A stretch of 64,000 bases of DNA from Scalesia atractyloides (GCA_947069175.1 CAMTDV010000003.1:43553606-43617605); one strand, 5' to 3'. Counted from the first letter of the stretch, positions 30,723-43,150 are shown. The notes: generated by a model not told the origin, from the letters alone. Translations and numbers: made by a program.

Positions 30723-31045
30723 TGAGATCTCCACAAGTTTAGGCTCCTCAGCCTTCTTATCCACTACGTATGCTAGAATGCAATGTATCCTTTTTGTAAA
30801 TATTTTTGCACCTTCATGGATGTGATGGTCCATAATGGTGATCCGTGCTTTTTGCCGTGGACAAGGAGCGTTTCTTCATTAGGCAGGGAGATGCGGATAA
30901 TCTTCTCATGACAAATGGCTTTGGCTCGATTGTCGGACAACCAATCAATGTCGACCACTACATCAAAATTACCCAACCGGACGAGTAGAGGATCTATATT
31001 AAATTTCCTAGTCACGCAGACAAAATTCAAACCCAATAACTTCAC
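30723..31045 (-). pseudogene. Gypsy protease remnant
   Basis: The minus frame reads FDVVVDIDWLSDNRAKAICHEK and RISLPNEETLLVHGKK, then VQKYLQKGYIAF. A frameshifted overlap continues as LAYVVDKKAEEPKLVEI. This is the C-terminal protease and the linker to RT of gypsy pol (compare FDVVVGMDWLS at 19260). RT, RNase H and integrase are missing: the linker runs straight into LTR-like sequence, so a deletion removed them. The DTG catalytic site upstream is not recognisable. Confidence 0.8.
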
Positions 31046-32986
31046 ATGACTCAGCTAATCCCATTAGCTAACTTGATAGAGGATGGTATGTCTAACTTAC
31101 ACATCTACTTATTGCCACCCTTTCTAGACGATGTCCCCAGATGCACATGTGCTTTGGTTATACTAACCACAAGACTCGCCGTACTGCGGACTGAAGTGGG
31201 GTGGGATGAGTTAATCATATTATGGATTTGAAGTACCAAATCCTAAGTGTCTCGTTCAATCCCTTTTAGTCTGGTGTAACCAAGTAATGAACGATTCTTG
31301 ATAAATCATGAAATCGTTACATATACCCCGCAACGTCTACCACACGCATAAGAATTTAGACATGTATTTAGACAAATATAGTCTACCACTTGCATAAGAA
31401 TTTAGATTCTTCCAAGGGTAGGTTTCCCCAAAATCACATTATTTATTCCTTGCCAAAACGACCATCACTTGAATGAAGAGAACTATAGTGCAAGGTACTT
31501 CCTACTTGTACCACTCGTACAGCTAAACGAAACAACAATCCGCTGGGGAGGGGGAAGCCATGCGATCACCATTTCTCCTATAACATGCATATTGTGGACA
31601 TCAATCGTCCACAATAACGAAAACCCTTTGTTGCACCAACTCATGTGATGAACATCTTCATAATGCTCGAGCTCCACGAGCTTCAATAAGGTTATTATAT
31701 TTTCATGGCTGTTGAATAAAATGCGATAAGGGAGTTGCAACATGACTCATACCATACTATCCTTTGAGGCGAGACAATTGTCAAATGATGGAGTTCATCA
31801 TAACAACTCCAATGAATAAGATATGGCGCTATAGTTACTTAGGTTATAACCTGAGTACTAGAATCCTGAAATATTGAGGAGAAATCCTTCCTGGGTCGTT
31901 ATTCTAATTCGTTTTTAAGCTATCGAGTCTCCATGGACCCATACTGTAGATAGAAATGCTAAGTATGAAATAAACAAAGGCAGATTTCCCACTTTGTAGG
32001 GTGTTATAGCAACCACCTTAGTTAGCATTCTACCAATTGGAAATTGAATCTCACATAACGACTTAAAACTTCGAATAGATAGTGATCATTTATCTGACCC
32101 GTAGAGTCCACCAAGATCTCCATGGACTGCAATAAATTACCTTGCATGGTCATCCGACGCTCTCTCGTTCAAATCAAAATGATCAGGGAAATAGGGGCCA
32201 TGATGGTCCGCTTCCTATGATACCGATAGGACCTATGTGATAGTCCACGTGTTAACTTCCACCACCCTCACTTGTGGGATGGCATGGTATTAGATAAAAT
32301 AGAAGTAGAGAGTCCCTAATACGAGCAAATGGAAAGGCATCTTCAAGATGAGTACATCATTTTTTTTACAAGAATGTCACCAATCCTAATAATTATCAAC
32401 CATAGGGACCTCATCCCTACTAATGGAAATGTCGTCAAAGGCTGCCACCTCCACCTCGTCGTTACTACCGAAGTCAAGAATCTTCGTGTCCGAGTGGAAG
32501 TTAGCCATCTTCTACGGAGTCAAGCTCAAGGTCTCACTTAGGAACCACGTCCGTCTTAAGCTCATCAATAGTCGCAAGGCCAATACTCTCATTATCAGAG
32601 TCAAGAGTAGCAATAGGGTCCAAAGGCGAAGGCAACATGTTTTGGCCAAATAATCAATACAACGCATATATGTAAATAAATTGGTTATATATATATATAT
32701 CACATGAAATCCTATCTCACGAGGATTTCTATCTTATCTGTCTTCTATAGAATGAACTTGTAAACTGTATGTAACACATAAACTGATAATGTAATGTGTC
32801 TATTCCAAATAGACTGAACTTTGTACTGGACGTTCTATGTTACCATGAAATGAAAGTCATGTAGTGGACCTTGTATTATGCAATGCAATGAAAACTTTTC
32901 ATTCTTGTAAAAATTGTTTTTATGAGAGCATCCTATGATGATTGTAGTCTAGACTCGAGAAGCAATCCTAGTTCACTACAATCAAA
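31046..32986 (-). other. Degraded gag/leader region of the old gypsy element
   Basis: By position between the protease and the primer site this should be gag and leader. Only short broken frames remain and I cannot identify a zinc knuckle. Plus-strand frames at 31046-31231 and 32329-32653 have no known domain. Confidence 0.45.
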
Positions 32987-32998
32987 GCTCTAATACCA
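32987..32998 (-). other. Primer-binding site relic (tRNA-iMet)
   Basis: GCTCTAATACCA is the complement of TGGTATTAGAGC, one change from the iMet site, three bases from the LTR end at 33002. Confidence 0.75.
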
Positions 32999-33001
32999 AT
33001 C

Positions 33002-34436
33002 TATCACACCTTGCTCGTAGCGGAAGCGCATGCGTGTGACCATCAAAGGTTTTCATTGCATTCGATAGTGTAAACAATCTATATGAATAAAATAAACAAC
33101 GATGCCGTTCGATATTCTGTTTGAATTTAAGTACTAGTTCACAACATTTCCAAAATATTTCAAGTTTACATCACAACTTAAACAAAATATTGTTTTTCTT
33201 CTTGTAAATAAACAAAGGTTTTGGCCCTTATATTCTCGCAAGGGGGCGGTATATAAAAGACAAATCCCTCAAAAGTGGCATCGTTCTCTTACATTTCCTT
33301 ATTCCTTGGCTTTCTGTCATGCTATGCTTATTTTCCTAAAATACATGTTAAGTTTGAAAAGTCAACAATAATGTTGATGAATTCATGGCTTTTGTTCTTG
33401 TAGCAAATGAATCTTGAAAAACATTTGCAAGTCTTGTATTGAAAACTGGTATGCGTAGCGTCTATGAAATTCATTGATTAATCAATGTGTAGCTAATACA
33501 TTAATATGTGAGCCGACATAAGTAAGCAACCAAACCTAAACGATGGTTGTCGTTCTGGCTGCTAAGGTAATAGTTTGCCACGACTATTGGGACAGCAAAA
33601 GCACTCTAACATGGTCTCACGGACAAGCAGTGGAGCTCCCCAAAACTCAATAGATCTACACCTTTTGCACCTTAGTCTATATGTGTGATTAATGGTTACT
33701 CTTGTTCGTTTTCTACTTATGCACACATGATCTGAGTGATTTCATTCCCTAGCTAACATACCATTATGTAATATGTATTTCCCCCAAATTTTGAAAAGAG
33801 TAAATTACAAGTTTTGTCCTTTATCTATAAACCAAATTGCAGGTGGTGTCCTTTACCTTTAAAATTGATAGGTTTTGTACTTATGTTTTAAAATCTTGCA
33901 TGTTACGTCCTTTGCCCCCAACCAAGTTAATTTATAAGTGTAGACATAAGAGTTTTTTTGTTTTTTATTAAAAAATATTAAATAAATAGAAAAAAAGACT
34001 AAAATACCCTTGAATGGCTAGATTTAACAAGAAAAACTAACTTGGTTAGGGCCAAAGGACCTAACGTGCAAGATTTTGAAACATAAAATGCAAAACCTAT
34101 CAATTTTAAAGGCAAAGGACACCGCCTGCAATTTGGTATATAGATAAAGGACAAAACTTGTAATGTACTCTTTGAAAGAAAAATTTATTTGAAATAGGGA
34201 CATGAACTCATAGTTTGCGTCTCGTGCGATCTAGCAATCACTTGTTTTCTTAAATTATACCTGACCTACAAGTACCCTTATTCGTTAAGATACTTAGGTA
34301 TCGTTATTTGATCATGTACAAGTTTCTAATAATCAATCTTGTTTTGTTTGTTTGAACTCTTGTTTGGTTTAGGCATGTTGGTAATTGATTATGCGTATGA
34401 TTAATTATATATACTTTCTATATATATTTGTATCCT
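33002..34436 (-). repeat. Old gypsy 5' LTR (right copy, truncated)
   Basis: Aligns with 2362-3440 from TATCACACCTTGCTCGTAGC to 'atatatttgtatcc', where similarity stops abruptly. It is interrupted by the MITE at 33798-34170, absent from the left copy. Confidence 0.8.
33798..34170. mobile_element. 373-bp MITE with MULE-like inverted ends
   Basis: Left end GAGTAAATTACAAGTTTTGTCC; right end is its near-exact complement (GGACAAAACTTGTAATGTACTC), with similarity continuing about 100 bases inward. Flanks TTTGAAAA (33790-33797) and TTTGAAAG (34171-34178) form an 8-base duplication with one change. The left LTR copy at 3160-3180 shows the empty site. No coding capacity. Confidence 0.9.
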
Positions 34437-35259
34437 AAGCCGAATTTTGCGGTTACTTTTATATATTGATGGTTCTTTTTACGGCTTCATAATGACACAT
34501 CTTGTGATTTAATTGTATCTGGTACATTAACAAAAACTAAATATATAATATCAGGACGGCTTGTTGTTGTATAAAGCAAGCTCCTTATCATACTTTGATA
34601 TTTAGTTCAATCAATAGGCTCACCCTCTATTTTCAATGGCAAGGTGTATGTTAGTAACTATAGAAGTATCTGTAGGTTTAAAATTTTCGAAGGCAAACTT
34701 TCTTAGCATATGTTAATATATTTTGATTAATTTATGAATGAAGCATCTTCATATTCTCTATAGTTGCAAGAAGAAAGTAAATTCATCCATCAGTTTTTCT
34801 TCAAATTCTTTACGTATACGATTGACAAATTCCTCTTTTTTCAATGCAAGGTGCATCTTAGTAGCCATAGAAGTATCAAAATTAACGCCCTAAGTACTCA
34901 AATTCTTATTTTGTTACCTTTTGAGTCCAAATGATTAAGTCCGTCTACAAGGTCTTTTAACCATAAGGGTATTTTAGTCATACACAAATAAGGTACAAAA
35001 AATAATGCACAAAGTATAAGGTTAAGTTTTTAGTGCGCAATGTATAATTTATAAATGTAAATAATATAAATACACACATACCTATCTCTCTATCTCTTTC
35101 ACACATACAAATCTACACATAAATAACTCTCCCCATAACCAACCCCACCACCATCCCGATGAAAAGTTAAAAAATGAGAATTTGGACGTTAAAGTTTTTT
35201 TATTTTGGACTTAAGTTATTAAAACCACTAAAACGAAGGAACTCAAAATATGTTCGTAC
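34437..35259. other. Unassigned noncoding sequence
   Basis: No gene. A 41-base word ('ttttcaatggcaaggtg..' at 34631 and 'tttttcaatgcaaggtg..' at 34838) is duplicated. On the minus strand 34770-34860 weakly reads KEFEEKLMDEFTFFL, reminiscent of copia RT, too short to call. Sequence from 34881 ('tcaaattcttattttg') to about 35250 has weakly inverted ends and may be another MITE. Confidence 0.4.
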
Positions 35260-35502
35260 CATATTGCAATAGATGACCTTTAACTTCAATAATTAAAGTC
35301 ACAGTCCTTATTTTGTTAAAAGCATTACACATTCGGTCCTTTGTCCCTAACCTCGTTAAAATTTTCACTTAAGTAAAGTCATGTGCACCCCAAGTGAGGG
35401 CAAAAATGTTATTTAATACAGAAATCAAAAAGAATTTTAAAGCTAAAATATTATTATATACAAATCTATAACACCCTTCTCTCTATTTACTCTCTCTCAT
35501 TT

Positions 35503-36023
35503 TGTTGATACACTTTATGTCCGTCACTGCGCGAATAAGATAGATAGAGCGTATATTGAATACTGTACAGATTAGATACGAACACACGACCCAAGTGCGA
35601 ACGAGAACTGGCTCGTACAAGTGACAATGTGACTCATACGAGTGATAAACAACGTATACTGGCTCGTATGAGTGAAAATATGACTCGTACAAGTGATGAA
35701 CAGTTCCACTCGTACGAATGACACTTCGTACCAGTGAAGCCTCGTACGAATGGTGCTTCGTACGAGTGACAGCCTGCTCGCTTCGCTTGAGGAATTATAT
35801 GTGTTGTGTTCATTGTTTGTAAAATTTGGAAGTTCCCCAAGGGGAAACGCTGACAGACTCTCTCCAGGAATTCCGCTAGCAAGACAAGATGTATACTCTT
35901 TCGGTATGAATGACTAAATGCTTCCGCTGATTCTGTTTCTACTCCCTTCTTAATAATGTTCTACCGAATCGGTACTTCATACGCCCAAGCTTCCATATAG
36001 AACCGTTGTCGCCGGGACCCACA
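35503..36023 (+). repeat. 5' LTR of non-autonomous element
   Basis: Contains about eight copies or variants of the palindrome CTCGTACGAG(TGA) between about 35605 and 35790. Confidence 0.9.
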
Positions 36024-37621
36024 ACTAGTATCAGAGCTACGATACCGATTCATTCAATCTAACAATTGATAAATCTCCTACGCTCATGAATTTTTGACGT
36101 ATGAGGGGTTTTAGACGTTAAACATCAAATAATCGGACAATCCATGGACATAATGTAAAATTTAAACCATAGGATTGTTAAAAACTGATTTTCGACCAGA
36201 TCTATGCAAAAATCATGTTGAAATTCGAAGAAATGAATATTCTGAATCGAAAAGACGTAATCAGGCTCGTTCGTACGAGTAAGCATATATGGCTTGTACG
36301 AAGCGCAACTCGTACGAAGTGTGGCATGCCTTAAAAAAGGCATTTTTTGATTGTATCAATGAGACGAGTGGCCAGAAAAAATTTGGTGATTATAAATTTT
36401 ATCGAGATTTTAACGTCTAATTCTTGTTGTTCAGTGACACCGTCTAGAGCTTCAGAATATAGATTTGATGATACGGTCACAAAATGATGAAGATTTTGGG
36501 GTAGTCAATGATATCTGCGCAAAACGTTGGTCATCTGGTGTAGTGACTATTAATGGGCCTTAACGTTAAATCAACATTTGATCAAAACTGCAATTTTGGG
36601 AAATTCCGCAAAATTTGAGTACCATATGCTGCAGTCGCACGATAATCTTCATTCTCATAAGAACTCAAGACGTTAAAATTTGCAAAAATGAAAGGGAATA
36701 AAAAATTTTCACGTATATGTTAAAATTCTGACATTTTTGAAATTCCTGACGATCCAACAGTATCCGGGTGGTTCCGACTGCATATTATTTGGGAAACACA
36801 GAGGATCGAGGATTCATTAGTAATGAGATAAAGTTGATGTCTATTCACGAATAGACTATACATTTGGAATGTCGTGATCAAAAGATGTTCAGAATTTGCA
36901 GATCATGATACAGATTGATGCTCAAGGGTTAAATGCCTGATCCCAGATGTGGAAGTGGAAGCACATACGACTGCTTATCTTTAACTCTGCAAGGCAAATG
37001 TACTGTTTTCGGACTAACCGCCAGGAAACAAGGATGTCTTGTAGTTTCAGTTGCCCCATTCCAACGGAGATAGCTATACATCTATTATTGTGACTAAAAA
37101 GGAAGAATGTGATTCTGATTGCTGAAGAATGTTTCTCAGATTCGATGTGTTACCAGATAGTATAATTCTGATGAAGATTTGCTGATCAATCATGATTACG
37201 AAAATCAGGATTTCAGATTTTTGCGGATATTCATTGATTTGAAGTTTTTGTTGTGATAATTCGAAGTTTCTATCAATTGCCGGTTGGGTTTGGAAAATCG
37301 AGAATCGACCATCAGAGGAGTGCGCTAAACCTAACGCGGATATGGTTAACTTTGAAACGGTGAAGCTGCATTATTTAATTTCAAGTTGGTGATTATTCGA
37401 GAAAATTTGTAGATTAAGCAAATCAGAGGAGGTCTTGAACCATGCAAACAATGACCTGAAGATTAATTTCTGGAGAAAATTATTTCAGGAGGAATGTTGC
37501 TTAATGTAGATAATGCAAACGACGTCCACAGATACCTGATTGAAGTTGCAGAATACTCAAACACGACTCTCAGATTTCAAGATTAAGTTCAAGCTTCGAC
37601 AGTGACGTACAAGGGGGAAGC

Positions 37622-38156
37622 TGTTGATACACTTTATATCCGTCACTGTGCGAATAGGATAGATAGAGCGTGTATTGAATATTTTATAGATGAGGTACGA
37701 ACACACCACCCAAGTACGAATGAGAACTGGCTCGTACGAGTGACAATGTGACTCATACGAGTGATAAACAACGTATACTAGCTCGTACGAGTGAAAATAT
37801 AACTCGTACGAGTGATAAACAGTTCCACTCGTATGCATGAGACTTCGTACGAGTGAGGCCTCGTACGAATGGTGCTTCGTACGAGTGACAGCCTGCTCAC
37901 TTCGCACGAGGAACTCATGTCTATATATATGTGTTATGTGTTCATTGTTTGTAAGTTTTGGAAGTTCCCTAAGGGGAAACGCTGGCGGATTCTCTCCAGG
38001 AATTCCGCAAGCCAGACAAGGTGTATACTCTTTTGGTATGAATGAATGAATGCTTCCGCGGATTCTGTTTCTACTCCCTTCTTAATAATGTTCTACCGAA
38101 TCAGTATTATCATACGCCCAAGCTTCCGTCTAGAACCGCCGTCGTCGGGACCTACA
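37622..38156 (+). repeat. 3' LTR of non-autonomous element
   Basis: The same palindrome array spans about 37728-37912. It carries a small insertion ('tcatgtctatat') relative to the 5' copy. Confidence 0.9.
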
Positions 38157-39071
38157 CATTATCTCCCCTATATTGTCTCTCTTTTTCTCTCTACAACCCT
38201 CTTCTACAACCGTCATCATCATCATGGCGCCACCACCTACACCACTGCCCACCAACACCGTCAACCACCTACATCATCACCATCACCATTGATGTACATA
38301 GTCCCGCCACGATCAGAATCCAGCCCCTCACGTTTTTCGGTAATGGCAAAACTCCGATATGATGAAAGATCGAAGAAACAACATTCTTGTGGTGGTGAAC
38401 AACGAAACAAATCTGGATTGTAAGCCACATTTTGTTTACCCACCCTAAAAATCACAAAAAAACGATTCCGACCACCACCACCATGACGGTGGCAGATCTA
38501 CCCATTTAGGGTTTCTAGGGAGATTGAGATGACGGTTAATAGTTGTACATCTGTGCATTGGAACCAAAACCACCAGCACAAGAGATCTGAAATATTCAAG
38601 CAGCAAAACATAACACATACTGATGTTTTCTTATAATTACTTTATATAAACAGAAAACAAATTTTATTAGAGACATTTGAAAGGAAATAGAGCTCAGAAG
38701 TGACTCCATAGAGTGCTTCCTTTTAAATTGAAGTTTTACATTGGAGTATGGGTTAGTTATAATAAAAAATTACAACTACTTTATATATAAGCAATGTGAG
38801 CATGGTGATGTTGGTTGCGGGAGGTTGGGGTGGTGGATTGTGGTATGAACAGAGAGAGAGGTGGGGTTTCAAAAGGAGATGAAACAAGAAGGTTAAATGA
38901 CATTTTTGCTCACATGACTTCACTTAATAAAAAATTTAAATCAGGTTAGGTTCAAAGAACGTAATGGTGAAATATTTTAACAAATAAGGACTATTACTGT
39001 AATTATTGAAGTTAAGGGGTATCCATTGCAATCCGGTATATACATAAAGGATGAAAAGTGTAATTTATCCC

Positions 39072-39487
39072 TATTTTTATTTCAAATAGTAATAATGTCC
39101 TACGTCATGGATCGTTTAATGTTTTTTTGAACGACAAATTTGGATCACTGGCGGAACACTAAATTATCATTGTGTCACCAACGGAATCACCCGATCACAT
39201 CTATTTTCATTAGGCAATAATCCATATACACCAATTCAGGAGAAAATCCAATAAATTTGAAAAAAACTTCCCTGTAAAAATTAAACTCAAAACCTAACAA
39301 TCCCTAAACCAAACTATTCAAATGATAAAAAGTGAGTTAGCTAAAATAAATGCCAAAGTTTAGGTTCTTTTTTATGCAATTAACTTTTGGGAATATTTCA
39401 TATAATAATAATCAAGTTTTATGATCATTCCAATTAGGTTATTTGAAATTTTTTTCCAATCACTCTTTAATGTTTGTTTTGATGTTC

Positions 39488-39493
<6 letters not shown>
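39072..39493. other. Noncoding A+T-rich stretch
   Basis: No gene or recognisable repeat seen. Confidence 0.5.
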
Positions 39494-39550
<57 letters not shown>

Positions 39551-40027
39551 GAGTTCAAATGATAAGAAAAATTTTGTAAAAATAAAAAGAATAAGTTTTA
39601 AAACAATAGAAAATTTTCATTTACTTTATTTAATGGGTGTATTTAATATTATGACAAAGGGCATATAGGTAAATCTATAATTGTCATTAGTTAGCTAATT
39701 AATTAAACTTGTATCTCATTTTTTTAATATATTTTTCAAGATAAAATAATTTATGTTAAAGGACAATTTTTGACATGTGTAGGATCAATTTTAGTATATG
39801 TAGGAAAAATTTTGAAATGTGTAAGGTATTTTTACATCTGTGTAGGGTAACTTCCGATAACTATAAGATATATGTAGGATAAATTTTGAAATGTATAAGA
39901 TATAATGTTTTTTTATTAATGAGAGATAACATAATTAATAAGAGAAGTTATAAACTATTTAATATTTTACCATTATGTTATTTATTCTTTTTATTCTCAC
40001 ATTAATTTTTTTCATAAATGAACATTC

Positions 40028-40084
<57 letters not shown>

Positions 40085-40281
40085 GGGTGGGGTTCTAGAC
40101 TGAACACTAGTGTATTTGTGAACTAAGTGAACAAATCCTGACCATTGATTTACATCATCAGATCGTAATATACACTAGTGTATTTTCATCATCAAATCCT
40201 GGCAATTGATTTACACTTGTGTATTGATAATCAAGGAATAAGATTAGTTCAATAGTGTTCACAATCAAGAGGGTTGTTTAC

Positions 40282-40313
<32 letters not shown>

Positions 40314-40797
40314 GAAAATTTTTTGTAAGAATAAAAAAGAAGAAATTTTAACCAATAAGAATTCTTTATTTTACTTCATTTAATTTTTGTATTTAATATT
40401 AGTGTAAGGGTATATTGGTAAACTTAAATAGATCATTAATTGTTAGTCTTTCTTTTTATTAGCTAACTGCAATAAATTTATAACTTATTTTCAAAAAATA
40501 TATTTTTTCAAAGAAAAAATAAATAATAAGTTAAAGTATAGGATAAATTACGAGGTGTGTAGGATTAATTACTAGTTATGTAGGATATATTTCAAAATGT
40601 GTATAATAAATTTTGATGTGTGTTGAATGATAGTCTTTATGACTAATTAATTAGTTAAATATAATATTAAATGAGATAAGAGAAAAACAATTTAATGTTT
40701 TACAATTGTACCTTTTGTTTTTTTTCTTCTCAAATAAATATCCTCATATATATATATATATAAACAAGTCATATAAATATATATATATATATATATA
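39494..40797. mobile_element. Three (TA)n-bounded repeats in a row
   Basis: (TA)n tracts at 39494-39546, 40031-40081, 40282-40309, 40746-40762 and 40778-40797 separate three units. Units 39547-40030 and 40310-40745 are related: both start with an 'aagaaaattttttgtaa(ga)ataaaaa' style opening, contain several 'tgtgtaggat(c/a)aatt' words and end in 'tattctttttattctcac' or equivalent. The middle unit 40082-40281 is unrelated, with internal duplication of 'acactagtgtatt' and 'aaatcctg.c.attgatttaca'. The layout resembles Micron-type elements that sit in (TA)n microsatellites. A duplicated 'taaacaagtcatataa' follows. Confidence 0.65.
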
Positions 40798-42039
40798 AAC
40801 AAGTCATATAAACAAGTCACCAATATTATATTGCATCTATTTATTATTTATTTTTGAAAACATGGTGACATGGAAATAAATTTAATTTTTTACCCAATCA
40901 CAAACAACCACATCATTTCCCCCATAATCAGAAAATCCTACGTCCTTTTCTCCCTCAAGAAGTGAAGAACCCTAACTGTGTGCGTCGATCATCTCCTTAA
41001 GAAAACCATACCATAATATAAAAAAACCCATACTTTATGTGCTCATGCTATCACTCAATTTAACCTCCCTGCATAAATTCAAGATGTTAGACGCACAATG
41101 TGTCGTCACCGGTAGTCGGACTCGGAGTCCATCTACAATCCTGTCATCAACCTGCACCTCCGACAACTGTGGATGTTGCTTAGTTGCGGCGACTGAAACC
41201 GGTGGTGGTTGTCGAGTGATGAGTTTGGAGATCGGAGATGAAGCGATATTGATTCTTCATCGTCTTCATCTCCGCTGGTTGAAGAGATCGGAGGAGACGG
41301 TGGAGAAGAGTAGAAGCGGCGGAGTGGCTATGATTGCGATCTGATTGTCCGGTGCCGGTGGTTCAAGATGTAGGTTTACAGAACAAATAATTTCTATATA
41401 AACTAGAAATGTATAACAGTTGAGATGATTATTATATAACTTACATAGATGATTATTATAAAAACTACATTTTTACAAAGTCATTGCAGAACAGGTCCAT
41501 TAGAGTTTTATAGCTTGAGAATCAATGGCATCCAAATGCAAAAAAAGTAATAATAATAATAAAAGAAATGTTATTTAGGTAAAATACTAAAATATATAAG
41601 ATTAGAATATCAAAACAAACTTTTAACAACATGATTGGAACACAAATTTTGATGAATAACCTTATTAGAACAATCACAAACTTCTTTACGATTTTAGAAA
41701 GTTATCCTTAAAAGAATCTAAAGTTTAAACTTTATCATTCTTTTCATATATTTGTTTTTAATAGCCTTTGTCACAATAATAAGTATGCAGTTTTCAGTTT
41801 GGTTCTTCAAAGTCACAAACGTCTGTTGACGCTCTTCATAATGGCCTTTGTCATTTGTTTTAATAGCCTTTGTCAATTGTTTTCATGATTGCGATTTATG
41901 TAAATAATCTAAAATATTAAGTGGTCTGATATGTATAAAGTGTACGATGTAATTTTGTTATCTTATCTAATAATAGTTTCTTATTTAGGTTTCTAAATTG
42001 GGATCCATTAGTTGCATATATTTCTAATATTAGTTATTT
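40798..42039. other. Unassigned sequence
   Basis: A 101-codon frame (41039-41344, plus) has no recognisable domain and no supporting context. The flanks are A+T-rich. I see no gene I can defend. Confidence 0.4.
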
Positions 42040-43150
42040 GAGTTAATTACACATATGAACCTGTCATTTATAGTTAGTTTTGTTACTGAGTACTAACTTT
42101 TTTAATATGTTCAGGTTGCATGGTTTCAATTTTGTAACACAACTAGGTACTAACACCAAACTTAATTAAAGTTTAAATTAAATTTCAGCAGAATGACTAA
42201 CATATCCTCCCATATTAAATGATCATTTATGTCATTAATATATTTTCAGTTTCAAGGATCATTGTAGAAAGTTTAGGAAAAGTTCGAGAGTTAACGCTAC
42301 GTGTACCTGAGCCGCATCGCAAACATCGCCTGAATGTTGAACTGGAACGCATCCGGGGGGTTACAAAACTCATACGCGTGATGAAACGATGACGTTCGGT
42401 GACGAAACCATCCGTGGATGTGTGAATGCGAATGAGAAGCTCACGAATGCTTGCAATGCCTCTGGATAGACTCGAAAGCTCTTTAAGCAATTTAAAAGCA
42501 AAGAAAGATAGTCTTTTCTCACAATCTGACAATTTAGTCAAACAAGTCTTCGGAGGTCGGGTTATTAGCAAAGTAAGAATTCTATTCTCATTAATTTTTC
42601 AAATTTACAGATATTGTTAGAGTAATTATACTTTTTCATTCTTTGTTTTCTTGTTACATGAACTTCAATTAAGGTGTTGAAACTGCAATCACACATTTGA
42701 TACGTACGAGCCTTTTGCCGACTTAAGTTTGGAAATCAAAGACGTAAATAGTCTTTCAACCGCTTCATCGCATTTGCACATCGACGGACGGTTTCGTCAC
42801 CGAACGTCATCGTTTCGTCATGCGTCGGTGTTCTGTAACGCCGCTGGATGCGTTCCGGTTCAACATTCCGGCGATGTTTGCGATCCGGCTCAGGTATTCA
42901 TAGCGTTAACTCTCAAACTTTTCCAAAACTTTCTGCTAAAATTAAAAGTAGAGCAATGACATAAATGGTCCTTTTAAAATGTAAGGGTATTTTAGTCATT
43001 TTACTTAAATTTAATTTAAAAATTAACAAAGTTTGGTGTTAGTATCCATATGTATTACACAATTAAAACCATAAAACCTGAATATGTTAGAAAAAAACTA
43101 GTATTCAAAGGCAAAACTAGCTATAAACGATAGGATCCATACTTGGAATC
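42040..43150. mobile_element. Foldback/MULE-like element with arms of about 370 bp
   Basis: The left arm (about 42040-42420) and right arm (about 42770-43150) are inverted copies. Shared words read in the left direction are 'tttatag', 'atattcaggtt', 'actaacaccaaactt', 'gagttaacgct', 'acctgagccg', 'atcgcaaacatcgcc' and 'gatgacgttcggtgacgaaacc'. The left tip GAGTTAATTAC resembles the MITE tip at 33798. The 350-base loop includes a frame (42426-42583) ending in AAAGTAAG and an acceptor-like TTTACAG near 42610, so a captured gene piece is possible. Terminal duplication not identified. Confidence 0.7.

Larger units (their letters stand above)
2362..34436 (-). mobile_element. Old gypsy retrotransposon, heavily nested and degraded
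   Basis: Two diverged direct repeats, 2362-3440 and 33002-34436, start alike (TGTCACACC and TATCACACC, then GTAGCGGAAGCGCATGCG) and stay alignable for about 1.1 kb. Just left of the second one, 'gctctaatacca' (32987-32998) is the complement of a tRNA-iMet primer site with one change, so the element reads on the minus strand with its 5' LTR at the right. A gypsy protease remnant lies at 30723-31045 in the same orientation. The left LTR is taken to run 2362-4566 and 25549-30722, because the minus-strand text starting near 30722 (TATTACACCCCGACC) looks like an LTR start. That left limit is inference. The right LTR is cut at 34436. Confidence 0.55.
35503..38156 (+). mobile_element. Non-autonomous LTR retrotransposon (LARD-like)
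   Basis: LTRs are 35503-36023 (521 bp) and 37622-38156 (535 bp), both TGTTGATACACTTTAT ... GGGACCYACA. The primer site TAGTATCAGAGCT (36026-36038) is one change from the iMet site. The polypurine tract AAGGGGGAAG is at 37611-37620. Flanks CATTT and CATTA form a near-perfect target duplication. The 1.6-kb interior holds no frame with gag or pol similarity, so it would depend on another element for mobilisation. LTR copies differ at several percent, so it is not young. Confidence 0.9.
35260..39071. mobile_element. Long-inverted-repeat (MULE-like) element, split by an LTR element
   Basis: Left arm about 35260-35418 and right arm about 38892-39040 are inverted copies, sharing 'ttgcaat', 'cttaacttcaataatta', 'agtccttatttt' and 'aagtgaagtcatgtg' in order. 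The right end (GGGATAAATTACACTTTTCATCC on the minus strand) resembles the MITE end at 33798, so both belong to one superfamily. The left outermost bases are missing. Without the nested element it is about 1.15 kb. A His-rich microframe (38224-38292) is not considered a gene. Confidence 0.75.

Noticed and set aside
38042..38423. Overlapping frames of 106 and 125 codons
   Set aside because: They start inside the 3' LTR and cross its border into A+C-rich filler; not conserved in frame.
41039..41344. Possible host gene of 101 residues
   Set aside because: No recognisable family, no splice or homology support visible; left as unassigned.
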